In this document: piece by piece, positions 1 through 11,737 of the stretch
Numbering within the stretch: the first letter of the stretch is position 1
How the letters are laid out: the number at the start of each line of letters is the position of its first letter
Source: Rutpela maculata
Taxonomy: Eukaryota > Arthropoda > Insecta > Coleoptera > Cerambycidae
Assembly (NCBI GenBank): GCA_936432065.2
Contig: OW386285.2
Span: forward strand, 365,987,249 to 366,051,248
Direction: 5' to 3'
Length of the DNA stretch: 64,000 nucleotides
Translations under genes and position numbers: made by a program
The notes under the pieces: model-generated
What the model was told of the DNA's origin: nothing
The model's database searches: none
Seen by the model: only the letters and a program-made list of their open reading frames with translations

Positions 1-689
1 TATTACGGAAGTATTCTTTTGAAAAGTACCTACTCTAAATATGACCAGTTTAAAAATTTAACCATTAAAAAATTGTACAAATAAAGTTTCTTTGAAAAAC
101 CTAAAAAAATCAATATTTCATCAAAAAATATATTGAAACCGTAATAACTCAAACAGTTTAAATGATGAAATGAAAACATTCATACATTACTTATATGTGG
201 TTTGACCTGAAAGATGAAATCAACGGCATTCGCTCTTGAAAAATATCGTAAATAACATATCCAAAGTATAGTAGGTATGCTTTTAGAGGGCAGAATATTT
301 ACTAATGAAATATTTTATCGAACTCCTCCATACGTTTCCTTAAATATATAAGGAATAAAACCAGACTGCAATCAACAGCTATTCTCCGGACTAATGCCCC
401 GCCGAGCCCTGAATTACGAATTACGTGCGTTAAGTGTATGTAACTATGTATTGCCAGAAAACGCTAAAGTTTCGATTGCAACAGACACCAGCCGAAAGAC
501 TTATTCCCACTCAAAGGAACTCTCGTGCCAGCCACTCCACACCATTTGCAGACTGCAGTTTCAAGTTATTGGCTCTCGTCAGTGTAAAGTAGCATGTCGC
601 ATGTTGCATGTCGTAGTTTTATAAATCTCGTCATGGACCAAGAGTGAACAAGGGCCTCGTTCCGTCCATCCCAGACCTACCTTGCACTG
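1..689. other. Gene-free AT-rich sequence
   Basis: I see no supported gene here. Small open frames near 394-624 and 644-922 have no recognisable domain, and the second runs into the foldback repeat that follows. The sequence is AT-rich and may be unique intergenic or intronic DNA. Confidence 0.5.
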
Positions 690-2200
690 ACTTTAGTCCA
701 TGCCAAAGTTGCAAAAACCCCAAAAGTGCAGGGGTAGCGACCAAACATGACTACCCTCCTGTTTTCGAGGACGGCCAACACGATTGTGATAGTAGCGCGG
801 TCCCTATCTCCCTCGAACTAACTGTAAACGCAAAAAACCACCTCTTTTTTCGATTTTTCATTGTGGGGCATGCGTGGACTTGTTGGATCGGGTTTATTGA
901 GGAAACTCAATATGTCCTGTAAAGTTTCGCAACAAGACATTCTAACGACCCACGGGGGTTGAAACCACCCTCTCTCTCAATATCGAAACATGCAAAAAAC
1001 ATCCAAACGGACTGAAAAATGTTTTCCACGCGTTTTCAAGGACGGAGAACACGATGCTGATATTATTTAGCCTCCCATCCCTAACAATTAAATGCATAAA
1101 GCCACCCGCTTTTCCCATTTTTCGTTTTCAGGCATGCGAGGACTTCGATCGATTTTTCTTTTTAAGGAATCTCAATATGTCCTGTAAAATTTTGCAACCA
1201 GACAGTCTAATGACCCCAGGGGGATTGAAACCACCCCCTGCCTGAATCCTGAAGTGTCCCTTAAAGAGAGGAAGGTATCCCCCGTTTTCAAGGGTGGAGA
1301 ACACGATAATTGCATCAGTTTCTCTCTTAGTCCTCAAAAACTACCATTGCATGCCTAAAACCATCGGTTTTTCTTATAGTGAGATCACAAGAGCTCATTG
1401 AATCGGGTTTTCTAGGGAGAGAATTTTTTTATTGTAGCTTAGTTTAATTGGACGGGCTATACGTAGTCGTGTAAGTGCATAGTCCACTTTTTTATTATAT
1501 ATTTATTTCCACATTATGTATATGATTTTTATTCTTATTCTATACATGCGTCATATGTTATTATTATTAAATTTTAATTTATTCTTCGGCGTTTACAAAT
1601 TAAATCATATTTTTCTGGCCAATCGGAATGGACATTAAACTCTTCAATAAGACTTTCTTCCATCTGGGTACATACATTCATCATCATCGTCACTATCGTC
1701 AGTCTCATCGTATGATAGTATTGTAGGTATCCAACAAGTTCTCACATGCCTGATAACGACAATTGTGAAAAAGGGGCGGTTTTATGCATTTTTATGCATT
1801 TAGTTGGTGGGAGGCTAAATAATATCAGCATCGTGTTCCCCGTCTTGAAAACATGTGGAAAACAATTTTCAGCACGTTTGGATGTTCTTTGCATATTTAG
1901 GTATTGAGGGAAGGGGTGGTTTCAACCACCGTGGGTAGTTAAGATGTCTGGTGGCGACATTTTACAAGAAATTTTGAGTTTCCTCAAAAAAAAACCGATC
2001 CAAGAAGTCCTCGCATGCCTGACAACGAAAAATCGAAAAAAGATGTGGTTTTTTGCGTTTAGGGGTAGTTTAAGGGGGATATGGACCGCGCGACTATCAC
2101 CATCGTGTTGTTCGTACTCGAAAACGGGGAGGTAGTCATGGTTGGTCGTTGGGGTTTTGCTTTTTTTTGCAAGTTTCGTATGGACTACTTTGTGAGATGT
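690..2200. repeat. Foldback element with ~450-bp imperfect inverted arms
   Basis: The stretch 690-1143 recurs inverted at about 1742-2200. Examples are 'gaccaaacatgactaccctc' on the left against the complement of the sequence near 2124-2146 on the right, and 'gctgatattattt' near 1053 against 'aaataatatcagc' near 1817. The left arm is itself built of related units of about 270-310 bp: 'aatctcaatatgtcctgtaaa' occurs near 1162, with a close variant near 905. Short open frames in the arms mirror each other and are not genes. The structure fits a non-autonomous foldback DNA transposon. No target duplication was identified. Confidence 0.7.
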
Positions 2201-2408
2201 ACCGTTACGGAGATATAGGGCAAAAATTGTTAGCACTCCATTTCTCAAGATGGCGACCAAATGAAGTGGCCGTCAACCTAGAAAACTCAATTTTAAACTT
2301 GCACCGCCCCCGGTTCCCACACAACGAAAAAAAAATCTTGTTCTACTCAGAATGCAAGGTTAAATGTAACATTTCAATGTACTAGAAGGAATATGGAAAT
2401 AAAAAAGG

Positions 2409-2640
2409 AAAACCGCTGCCTAAGAAACCATTACTTCCACATCCAGATTTCCTATCCAAGTCTCTTACAACGAAAAAAATGTAGATACCGTATTCGCACT
2501 CCATTATGTGGAAATAATTGTTCATAGAAGTCGTCTACCTCAAAAACCCATAAAACGATATGCCACATCGTTGGTGGAAGTGCTTGCTTTATCTACTTAG
2601 GTACCCTCATTTACCCCCCCTCCCCCCTCCCCTTATTGTA
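2409..2640 (+). repeat. R1 dispersed repeat, fragment
   Basis: It begins 'aaaaccgctgcctaagaaa' and continues through 'acttccacatccagattt', 'ctatgtggaaataattg' (variant) and 'aaacgatatgccaca'. The same order of blocks occurs at 9793, 10437, 25080 and, inverted, at 15406-18668. This copy ends in a C-rich tract near 2610-2630. No coding capacity is seen. Confidence 0.65.
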
Positions 2641-3659
2641 TGTAGGTTTACTTCTTTTCATTACAATTCTATATTATTTGACGTGGTAGAAATAAATCGA
2701 AATTCATCTATTTATAACCGGTTGTGAATTTCAGACCAATTAAGAGGATCAATTATTTAAGACTGAATATGTTAAAGTTTGGAGAAAATGAAATTAAACT
2801 GCAAATTGTCTAGGATCATTAGGTGTTATAAATGACAAGAGCGTCTTTGATGAAGATAAATAACCGGTGTGGATGCAAATTTAATTAATAAGGTGAATAA
2901 CCCATTTTTACACCGAATCTAATCCATCACGACTATAAAAGCTCTACACACCTGGCAACTTGACAGCTTAAATTTTGCATTAACAGATGTTTTGCAAAAA
3001 CACCAATTTTGCTGTAATTGAACTTGTCTATCGAGATATGCCGGGTATGCCATGTGTATCTGACGTTCTGTCATTTATTCAAACATCCTTTCCATAACTA
3101 TATAATCAGCAACTATTATAATGAAAATTCGCCCTTTCAGCCGCAGCCAGTGAAAAAGCTAACGCCGAGGGCAAGCTACATAATGTGCAGTATTTTAATA
3201 AATCAGTGATATAGTGCGGTTCAGAGGATTGAAAAAAAAATACAAGGCATTTAAATGTAATTCTATGTATATACAGGGTAATAATTTGTGCTTTAATTCT
3301 ACGTCAGAGTGTTAAAATTAGAATATTTAATTGTCAAAAGTATTGTTGACGTCAGCGTTTACTACGTTAATATTTCATATTATAAATTATACGGCCGATT
3401 GTTAAAACGGGATTATCTCCAACACGGTCAGTTTCTACGGCTAATGACAAGTTTTTTTTTCGCCAAAATAGGATTTTTTTAATAAAAAAAAGCAGTGATA
3501 ACATTATGAGTGAAAAAGTCACGCGTATATTTACATCATAAACAATGCTTATGTGGCGCCCTCTAGGATCTACACCAAAAATTAGAACAAATTTGGATTT
3601 CTCATCTTAAAAAAGACCCTATTCACAAATTTTCATACCAATATTGGAAAAACATCGAA
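2641..3659. other. Gene-free stretch
   Basis: No supported gene. An 'acagggta' motif near 3275 and 'ggcgccctctaggatctaca' near 3555 resemble pieces of dispersed insect repeats; a relative of the latter is at 62255 ('gcgccctctatgtgatacac'). Otherwise it is unremarkable AT-rich DNA. Confidence 0.45.
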
Positions 3660-5560
3660 AGTTATGCGAAAATATATTACCTACGATTCGGTTTTCAGCT
3701 AAGGGTGGTTTCCACACAATACCTGGTTATTTTTTTCATGTACCGTATAAAGTAAATTCTATTCTTATGACAAGAAAATTATTTTGAAGCAGTTAAACTC
3801 ACAAAAATGATGTCTTACGTGGGAATTTCCTAAACATGGTATCGAACAGGTTGTCGAATAAAATTTTCATGTACCTTATGACGTAAATTTCATCCTTTTT
3901 TATAAATATCAAACTTGTCTTATTAGTTCAGTCATTGAAGGTATAAAATACGGCGATACTGTATAATTTTGCCAAACAACACCGATTTGCACAAAAATTT
4001 GAATTTAGGTTCTACTTACCCTCTACTCCAAAGTTGAACCTGTACCGGGGGTTGATTTCACCCTGGGGGTGGATGCCACCCCTTCTCGGGGGTGAATACC
4101 ACCCCTTCTCGGGGGTGAAAAATATTTCATTGAAAATATGGCCGTTTAAAGTTTGCATATGTTCGTAAATAGTAACGTGTTCAAGCCCTTTCAGCACAAA
4201 CCCTTTCAAAAATAAGGGCTAAATTAAATATGAGCTTATAGCTCTTGAAAAAAACCTACAAAATGATTTTTCGAAGGACTTGATAGCTTAAAAACTAAGC
4301 GAGTTATGGATAAAAAACCAATCAGATATTTTTGCAGATATCAGAACACGTATATTGGAGCATTGACGAATACACATTATAGCTATATTTAGGCACAGCA
4401 TACTTACACCTATTCATAAAAAACAAAAATAAAGGTTTTTTCAAGCACTTAAAAAAAGGTTTCATGAGTTTCCCCGAAAAATGCATTGTTTTTTGGAAAC
4501 TTCACGTTGAAACTTTCAATTTTGGCGTTTGACGAATAAGAACCAACCTTCAACAGGCTATTACTCCGTTTGTATTGGGACTACAGACACCATAAACCCA
4601 TCATCTTTTTGTTTTTTTATAAGCTACATTTTTACTAAGAATGATTTTTTCGCTAAAATACTTACTTTTTGAGTTATTCGCGAAAAACCGTCTGAAAACG
4701 TGGGTTTATGGGTTGAAAAATTGACACTTTCACTCGCGAATAAGTCCAAAAGTATTGACTTTCAGAAAAAACTTTATAGAACAAAAGTTGTTTAAAATTA
4801 GTCAATCTATCCATTCCCGGACTTATTTTCAATGAAACATTTTTTCATTACTTGGTGGTGGATGCCACCCCGAGAAGGGGTGGCATCCACCACCAGGGTA
4901 GAAGCAAACCCCGGTACAGGGTCAACTTTGGAGTAGAGGGTAAGTAGATCCTAAATCCAAATTTTTATGAAAATCGGTGCTGTTTGGCAAAATTATACGG
5001 GAAATAGGTCATTGACTGGACTATATGGTCCAAAAGCCCCCGAAAATATAGTCTTACTGTTCGGTTCTCGGCTAAGAGAGGAATTCTGCATAATACCTCG
5101 TTGATTTTTTTCATGTATCATATGACGTAAATGTCGGCCCTTTTAACAAAAAAAATTGTCTTAAAGCGGTTAAGCATACAAAAATTATGTCTTACGACGG
5201 AGTTTCGTGAACGGAACATGGAAACGAACAATTTGCCGAAAAAAAAGTTCATGTACCTTATGACGTAAATTCTGACCCTTTTTATAAATATCAAACTTGT
5301 CTTACGAAACAAAAGCCCCTGAATATTTTGTCTTACGATCTTGTTTTGAGTTAGGGAGGGCCTTCCACACAAAGCTTCGTTGGTTTTTTTTTATGTACCT
5401 TATCATGTAAAATTTGACCCTTTCTTGAAAAGTTGAGAGCCTCTACTGACTAAACGCCCCCGATCTGACGCGCAAGACAAAAAGAATCTTAAATAGCTTA
5501 TCTACGCACACCAAACTTAAAGGTCAAAAATTTTATACCTTATGACGTAAGTTTTCACCA
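3660..5560. repeat. Degenerate ~140-bp tandem repeat array, interrupted
   Basis: The marker 'catgtaccttatgacgtaaa' or a close variant occurs near 3735, 3867, 5111, 5250, 5391 and 5530. Most spacings are about 132-141 bp. Neighbouring markers such as 'gtcttacg' and 'ggttctcggctaag' repeat in the same order. The array is split between the second and third units by a foldback element at 3958-5002. It looks like an old satellite-like array; the small open frame at 5118-5372 (minus) lies inside it and is not a gene. Confidence 0.7.
3958..5002. mobile_element. Foldback/TIR element, ~1.05 kb, inside the tandem array
   Basis: The left end reads 'gtataattttgccaaacaac'. The right end carries the inverse, 'ctgtttggcaaaattatac'. 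The arms extend about 150-170 bp and include 'ctctactccaaagttgaacc' on the left and its inverse 'caactttggagtagaggg' on the right. Both arms carry G/C-rich 'gggtggatgccacccc' hairpins near 4068-4115 and 4855-4895. There is no coding sequence. It most likely inserted into the surrounding 140-bp array. Confidence 0.7.
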
Positions 5561-6547
5561 CCACCATAACAGTAATTTCAGACATCTCCAAATCATTTTG
5601 TATCCAATCCTTCCTAATTTTATTTAATTAAAATTTAATTTGCCATTTCGACTATAGAAATTTAAACCTCAAAACTTATTGAAAGGTAAGTATATTTTAA
5701 TTTAACTGTTAATTTAAAAAAAGTTATTGAAAATGTAATTAAAAAATGGTTAATTTGTAATGTAATTTTTAATTACATTTGCTGTTAATTTGTATTGTAA
5801 TAAATTTCAATTTACCAGAGTAATTTGTAAAATGTTTAATTAATTACTTGTCAGAAGAATTTAGCCAGCTCTGTTTTACCACTGATGTATTCTAATTTAA
5901 TTGTTTGATACTGCGGCGTAATCTTTTCAGAACTGCCATTTACATTATTGATAAAATATGTCGTTTTAGTTCGAATTAACTATTAATCCAATTACCGTAG
6001 TGAACGAATTATCGATAAGTCTGACGAAATTTTTTTTAGATATATATTTGTTCATTTGTCTTATTATACTCTTCGCAAAAACGAAGAGTATATTGTATTT
6101 GATCGGCACATTTCTAAATCAGTAAATATCGCTCGCAGATAAAAAATTTTCATATCATTGTGTTAGTGAACGAATTCTGAACGACTTTCAAAATGTCCGT
6201 CTGTCCGTCCGTCCGTCACGTTTCTTGTAAGCACGATAACAAGAAAGAAAAATCCGATTGTATTGAAATTTGGACAGTAAGTTAGTGTTACCTAGAGGAA
6301 GAACCTTATTGTTTTTTAACAAAATCGATCGGTAAATAAAACTGTTATTAATGATTTAAATTTGAAAAAAAAATTTTTTGATTTTTTTGTTTTTGTAATT
6401 GAATATAAATCTGGTAGAATGATATTTCACTTTAATATCTGAATATTTATATATTCTACAAATATACATTTCATAATGCAATATGCAACCGTGAAAATAT
6501 GATTTTAGCTCATGTCTTATAATGTAAAAATTTACATTTTTTTACGT

Positions 6548-6622
6548 GTAAGATGGTGGTGTAGTTCTTATGCTTTTGACTCGGAATCCAAGGGTCCCTG
6601 GTTCGAAACCCGAATGGGGTTT
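6548..6622 (+). repeat. tRNA-like block within R2
   Basis: 'gatggtggtgtagttctta' resembles a tRNA D-arm/A-box region, and 'ggttcgaaaccc' matches a T-arm/B-box. A T-run follows about 20 bp later. The same block is in R2 copy 2 at 22896-22980, which has a short insertion between the D-arm and anticodon-like regions. The pairing is too degenerate for a functional tRNA gene; a SINE-type internal Pol III promoter is the likeliest origin. Confidence 0.45.
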
Positions 6623-6733
6623 GGTATGTTTTTTTTTAATTTTAATTTTATTTTATACGGAGTCTTTTACGTACTATAAAATTAAAAATGTCTAAAACTA
6701 ACACTATTTACAAAAAACCTGCGAAGAGTATCC

Positions 6734-7647
6734 TACACTCAAAGAAATAGTATGGGTAAATTCAACAAAAAAAAAATGGTTAACTAACAATATCGTTAAT
6801 TTTGTTAAACCAAACTATATTGATGGTATTTTTAAACAAGAGGTGATTGTTATTTTAATTAATAAAAAGTTGTCGTGTAACAAAACAAACATTAACTTAA
6901 AAAATAGATGAATAAGACTATTATTTTGTTCGTCTGACTATTATTTTATTGAATTCTGTCAAATTAAACTAGATAATAGTATATTTTATTTTTAACTATT
7001 ATCGAATTGTAATTCTAACCCTGCATTAGTTCACTGTACTATTGTACTTGGTATACAAACCAATATTATTGTCGTCTTCTAGAAGTTCTAAAAGAATTAC
7101 CATAAAATTTGCTTGCTTACCACGTAGTCTATTACAGAAATTATTCCCAGATGACGCCACATACAAATCACTGACAATAATCAATCATGCATTATCTTAC
7201 ACTCTTATAAATTTATAGAAAATTAATAACATGATTGCAGTGTTCAAATTCTCTCAGGGATCATCGATATATTTGGATGGATCTTATAAACGATCTCTAA
7301 TCTTTGGTTTGGGTGGTCTGATGTCTCAATACTGAGATTTTGGCTAACCAAAAAAAACTTCATCATACAATAAAATGTAGATCAACCTAAAAATTAGTTG
7401 GTGAACAAAAAACAAAGTCGTTGTACTATTTAATTGTAGACCAAATTGAAAATGGTTAGTGAACATAAAAAAATGTCATTGTACTATTTAATTTGTTACA
7501 AGAAGATATGATTATTAAACTACTATTTGTTTACGAAAACAAATAAAGTTGTATGACTATTCTTTACTGATTGATTTAACTATGAAACTAGATAGGCGCG
7601 ATTTCATATGCTCTTTTTGGTTGAATTTACCTATCATTTTCTTTGAG
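6734..7647. mobile_element. Non-autonomous TIR element (mariner/Tc1-like MITE?) inserted in R2
   Basis: The ends are inverted: 'actcaaagaaatagtatggg' then 'taaattcaac' on the left, against 'gttgaattta' then 'cctatcattttctttgagt' on the right, giving a TIR of about 35 bp. R2 copies 2 and 3 lack it and read straight through ('gagtatcctatagaat' in copy 3). The junctions are next to TA dinucleotides, consistent with a TA-targeting element, but the empty site itself holds TATA, so the exact duplication is ambiguous. The interior is AT-rich with no transposase. Confidence 0.7.
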
Positions 7648-7712
7648 TAGAATGTGTAACAATTATATAAAAAGTTCAGTGAACAGGCGAGCAGTACGTT
7701 TTTAGCTTGTTT

Positions 7713-9792
7713 TACAGTTGCAATTAAAAATGTTAAAAGAAGTGATTCACTAAACTACACTACTGGGAAAAAATGGGTGATATTAATATATTAATTATTA
7801 TAAACAATTTTAGTGAAGTGAAAAAAAAATAAAATTCGGTAAATTCAGTATTTAGTGGAAATGCAGCCTGAATTTTCCCACCATCTCCTATCCGTAATCG
7901 TATCGCAAAAATAAAAATACCAAATTGTTCGCAATAAAATTTCAAACAAGACTATGAAAAAACTCTTTGATAATTTGTTAATTTGTAAAAAATATAAAAA
8001 CCACCAAAAATAGCTTTTTTGGCACTTGAGGAAATATAACGTAATAATGCATTAATTTTAACGAAAGGTGGTGAAACTATGTCCTTTATTGAACTAAACC
8101 TTCGTGACAAATTTTAGCGCAAAATATTTATTCAAACGGCTAAAATAGAAACCAATAATAATTTCGAAATTTCCATCGCGTATTGTTTAAGTGCATCGAC
8201 TGGTAGGAAGACAATTTTTTTCCAAATGTAGGTTTTTACATGTCTTTTACAATGGTATTAAGAAAAAAATCTTCATTTAGGCCTTTTTTTAAGTTTGTTT
8301 TTAGTTTTAAAAGTTATAGTTAAAAATAAATTCAAACAATTCTGTGAATGTTTTATTAAGCCAAAAACGGCAAACGAATTATGAAAATAGATAAAATATC
8401 TGACATTTTTCTAAAAAAAATAATGATCTATTTGCATTTGGGGGCTGAGATACGTCAGTTTTTGCGTCTCAGTTGCTTATAAATAAACAAATCGATAAAT
8501 CTTGAAATTTAGACTAACCATTGATTATTACATAGATGGAGATGTTGGAATTATTTTTTTGTTAAAATTTCCCATGATTCTTTTATTTTGCTGGAGACTG
8601 CATTAATTCTGTAAGTATAGTCAATTTTGCAAAAAAAAAACATTTTTTTATGTAAAATTAATCTTGAAATTGGAAGATCAGCTAGGTGTAGTATTCTGAA
8701 TTTTACTTGGGTATTGTAAAGTTTATTTTTCATTATTTAGAAAATACGTCGAGGAAATTATTAAGCAGGTGTAACGCCAATATGAAATACTTAACAAATC
8801 TCAGTAACTTTATTCAGCTTATGAAACGTTTAATTTAAATCTCAACATGTATCGTCAATAATGTAATTCAGTGTTGGCGGGTGCTAGCAGGAACAGAACG
8901 CGAGGGAGATCTTTCTGTGGTTTCATGCAAACAAAGGGAGTTTCACCCCTGTCGACTGGCCCTGCCTTACTCCAACTGCCCCCCTCTGACATCTTTTTAT
9001 TAATGCGTATCGCTGAGACTACTGCCCTGCCCTCAACCTTGTTACGACTAACTTTGTTTATGCGCTTCATTTTACAATCTTGAGGAGTTGGAGTATTGCC
9101 AAATCTGCAAAGAGTTTTTATAATTCTCAGCTAAAAAGCAGATTTAAAAAAAATGAATAATTTAATGATTTACTGTCTAACACATTGTCTCTTCCGCTAC
9201 ATATATTACTAGTCCGGCCCATTTAGACAAAAAATATGATTTAAAGAATGGAGTTCAAGAAAGCCGAATTTTTATTTATGCTTTAATTTCGTCGTTCTGA
9301 ACAGCGTCTCAAAAGTCGGTGATCCGTTATACGCGCAATTTTCTCCGGTGCATAAAAGGGTTAAAAAAGTGTTTTTTTCTCGAATATCTGTTCATTTTAA
9401 TTTACGAATATGGACATAATAATAAAATCAAAATATTGGAAAATTATCTGCAAAAAAGAGGAAATTTTTAAGAAAAACTATCTTGAAATTTAAAAATGAC
9501 TAGCCTATTTAAATGAGGTATTTCCAAATAGTTGGATAGGAAGAAACAGGTCAGATCTGATGCCCCTGGGTGGCTTTCTATGGCAAAGTATACATAAATT
9601 GCTCAATGAATGTGGAATATTTCGTTAAGAAATTATCGACAACGATCAAAAATAATTTTTTGACCGTCTTGGCTATTGTCAGGCTGAAAATGTATCGCTC
9701 TTCATTCTAGCAAAGTTTGAATTTTGAAACTTCAAGGTAGTTTTTCTTCATTCTTCATTCAACCTACATAGATATTTACCGTATTGTATGTA
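7713..9792. other. Gene-free stretch
   Basis: No supported gene. At 8855-9083 both strands are open over the same GC-richer patch; neither product (70-71 aa) has a recognisable domain. The rest is AT-rich and low in information. Confidence 0.45.
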
Positions 9793-10580
9793 AAAACCGT
9801 TGCCCAAGGAATCACTACTTCCACATCCAGATTTTCTATCCAAGTCTCACAATGAGAAAAATTAGTTTATGGAACTTTAATAATATAATATTTGAAATCG
9901 TCTACGCCAAAAACACATAAAACGATATACCACATTTGTAGTGGGAGTGGGAGTGGAGGTAGGGGATGGTAGTGGGGGTGGATGAAGTAAAAAAAAATTG
10001 AGACCCTTGGTACTTGTACCCACACTAAATCACTACCTATTTTTTTTTATCCTTTTTAAGTGGCTAATGCTAAAAAAAATTTTTAGACCTTAACTTCTGT
10101 TATATATACTAAATATCAATTTTATGAGCTCTCACTTGCTCGATTTACCTATTTACCCCAATTTACTCTCCAACCCTTCAACTGAATAAGATACAAATAT
10201 AATCTGTTTCCAGATCTCGTTAAAATACATACGTGTACCAAATTTCAAGTCAATATCTTAGACAGACAGACCGACAGACGGACAAATTTTTTTTTTGCTC
10301 AAACTTAAAATCTCGATCTTTCATGACAATCTAGGGCCTATTTGAACAATAAAAATTTTCATTTTTTTTTTTGCGTTACTATACTTCCACTGACGCTACC
10401 TCCTCATCTGTCTTTGAAACATTAGTGTCAATTTAGCAACCTGCTAAAATAATCTCACAACGAAAAAAAATTTGATACCATATTTGCACTTCACTATGTG
10501 GAAATTATTGTTTATTGAACTTTAATAACATCATATTTGAAATCGTCTACCCTAAATACCTATAAAACGATATTAGCCCA
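9793..10580 (+). repeat. R1 dispersed repeat, longest direct copy plus partial second copy
   Basis: It starts 'aaaaaccgttgcccaaggaa'. Block order is 'cacttccacatccag'-type start, 'tttgaaatcgtctac', 'aaaacgatata', a G-rich tract near 9940-9985, 'ccaaatttcaagtcaatatc', a '(gacagacagaccgacagacgg)' tract near 10262, then 'aaaatctcgatctttcatga'. From 10437 a second partial copy begins ('tctcacaacgaaaaaa' through 'tttgaaatcgtctac'). The minus-strand copy at 15406-18668 carries the same blocks in reverse order. Confidence 0.65.
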
Positions 10581-11014
10581 GTAACTTGAGGGTTTCACTT
10601 CTCAAAAATTCTCAGCGAGCTGAATTTCTGCATTCACCTTTATTTAACCGTTATAAAAAAATGTGTAAAAAGTCCCCATCGATATCGTGTACGCTTCAAA
10701 AGTTATACGGATGTCAAAGGTCAAAAAATTGGTTTCACGTTAATATCTCGCTTGCTATTGGTCGGACGATAATTTTTGCAGTTGCAAATATTGTCGATAA
10801 GGAAATTCTCTATATAAAAGGTTCTTTACATTTTTCACGTAGGAGCTACCGTTTCCACGTTATACGCCGCACAAAGAGTCAACATGATGAAATAGTGCTG
10901 CAATAGTGATGCATTCGTTTCCCCACCACTTTCGAGGTAGAATGCAAGGCGCGTCTTTTTTACATGGTTTCCCCAATAGGCCTAATCCATATCTTAGTCA
11001 AAATATGTGGAAAA

Positions 11015-11515
11015 TCAACACTCCTCTTCTTCATCCTCTTCTACCAGGAGCAATGATTCCTCTTCTACGTTTGCTTTAGTGTCGCCATCATCAATTTCCT
11101 CAAAAAGGTTTGTTCCTTCGTATTCAAAATCTTGTGGGTTGATATCTTCAGACGTATCTGCCGAATCATCTGTGGGAGGTGCATTGAGACAGGATTGACC
11201 ATCGCAGTGTCCACAAACAGCAGAGCATGGCAAATCAATTTTTCTGGAACCGCAGTTCGTCCCACAATCTTTTGTGCAATTGCAGAAGATCGTATGGAGG
11301 AGTTCATCGGGCGCAGGTGGCAGTAACGTCATGACAGGCTCTAAAATATGATCTTTCATGACCCACCCCCACTGTTCAGGATTTAGTTCATTTCCCAACC
11401 AAGTTTGTACTTGATAATGAACCCGAAATAAATGCTGTCGAGCGGCTTCAGTTGTCGGTGGAAGTGATTGTAGTTTTACAGGTTTATTGAACCTAGTGGA
11501 TTTAGCAAAGCTCAA
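11015..11515 (-). pseudogene. Cys-rich CXC-like C-terminal fragment of a transposon protein
   Basis: An open frame of 166 aa on the minus strand. Residues about 85-125 contain a dense Cys cluster starting FCNCTKDCGTNCGSRK, with C-x-C and C-x3-C spacing like tesmin/TSO1 CXC repeats. An acidic tail rich in D and E follows. The same arrangement (W-G-W motif, 'IFCxC', Cys cluster, acidic tail) recurs in both arms of the palindrome at 37637-39905, so this is a family. The upstream frame is broken: a 149-bp duplication begins inside the 5' part, and the PIN-like half lies in a separate frame at 11738-12124. It is probably a fragment of a transposon-encoded nuclear DNA-binding protein; biochemical role unknown. 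Confidence 0.65.
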
Positions 11516-11694
11516 GTATCGGTAGTTATCAAGTTAAACTTCTTTAACCAAGTCTGTACTTGATACTGAACCCGAAATAAATGCTGTCGAGCGGCTTCAG
11601 TTGTCGGTGGAAGTGATTGTAGTTTTACAGGTTTATTGAACCTAGTGGATTTAGCAAAGCTCAAGTATCGGTAGTTATCAAGTTAAACTTCTTT
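11397..11694. repeat. 149-bp tandem duplication inside the transposon gene
   Basis: 11397-11545 and 11546-11694 are nearly identical; both contain 'cccgaaataaatgctgtcga' and 'ttgaacctagtggatttagc'. The few differences include 'aagtttgtacttgataatga' against 'aagtctgtacttgatactga'. The unit is not a multiple of three, so the duplication breaks the protein frame and marks the copy as dead. Confidence 0.85.
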
Positions 11695-11737
11695 AACTGG
11701 AGTTCCATATATCGCCAATAAGAAATATACTCCATTA

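Larger units (their letters stand above)
6056..7712 (+). repeat. R2 dispersed repeat, copy 1, split by a TIR element
   Basis: R2 runs from 'ttattatactcttcgcaaaa' (6061) through 'gaagagtatattgtatttga' and 'tgtccgtctgtccgtccg' to 'gcgaagagtatccta' (6720s). After a 0.9-kb insertion it resumes at 7648 with 'agaatgtgtaacaattatat' and fades near 7712. Copy 2 (22438-23166) shows the uninterrupted join, and a partial copy 3 lies at 46920-47210. It contains a tRNA-like block and no protein-coding region. Confidence 0.75.

Noticed and set aside
6548..6622. A true tRNA gene in R2
   Set aside because: D- and T-arm-like blocks are present, but acceptor pairing and the anticodon arm are poor and the block recurs inside a dispersed repeat.
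8855..9083. Overlapping open frames on both strands in a GC-richer patch
   Set aside because: Neither product has a recognisable motif, and open frames on both strands are expected in a GC-richer island.
11007..11326. Plus-strand frames of 63-64 aa with Ser runs
   Set aside because: They are shadows of the minus-strand Cys-rich frame; the Ser run is the complement of its acidic tail.
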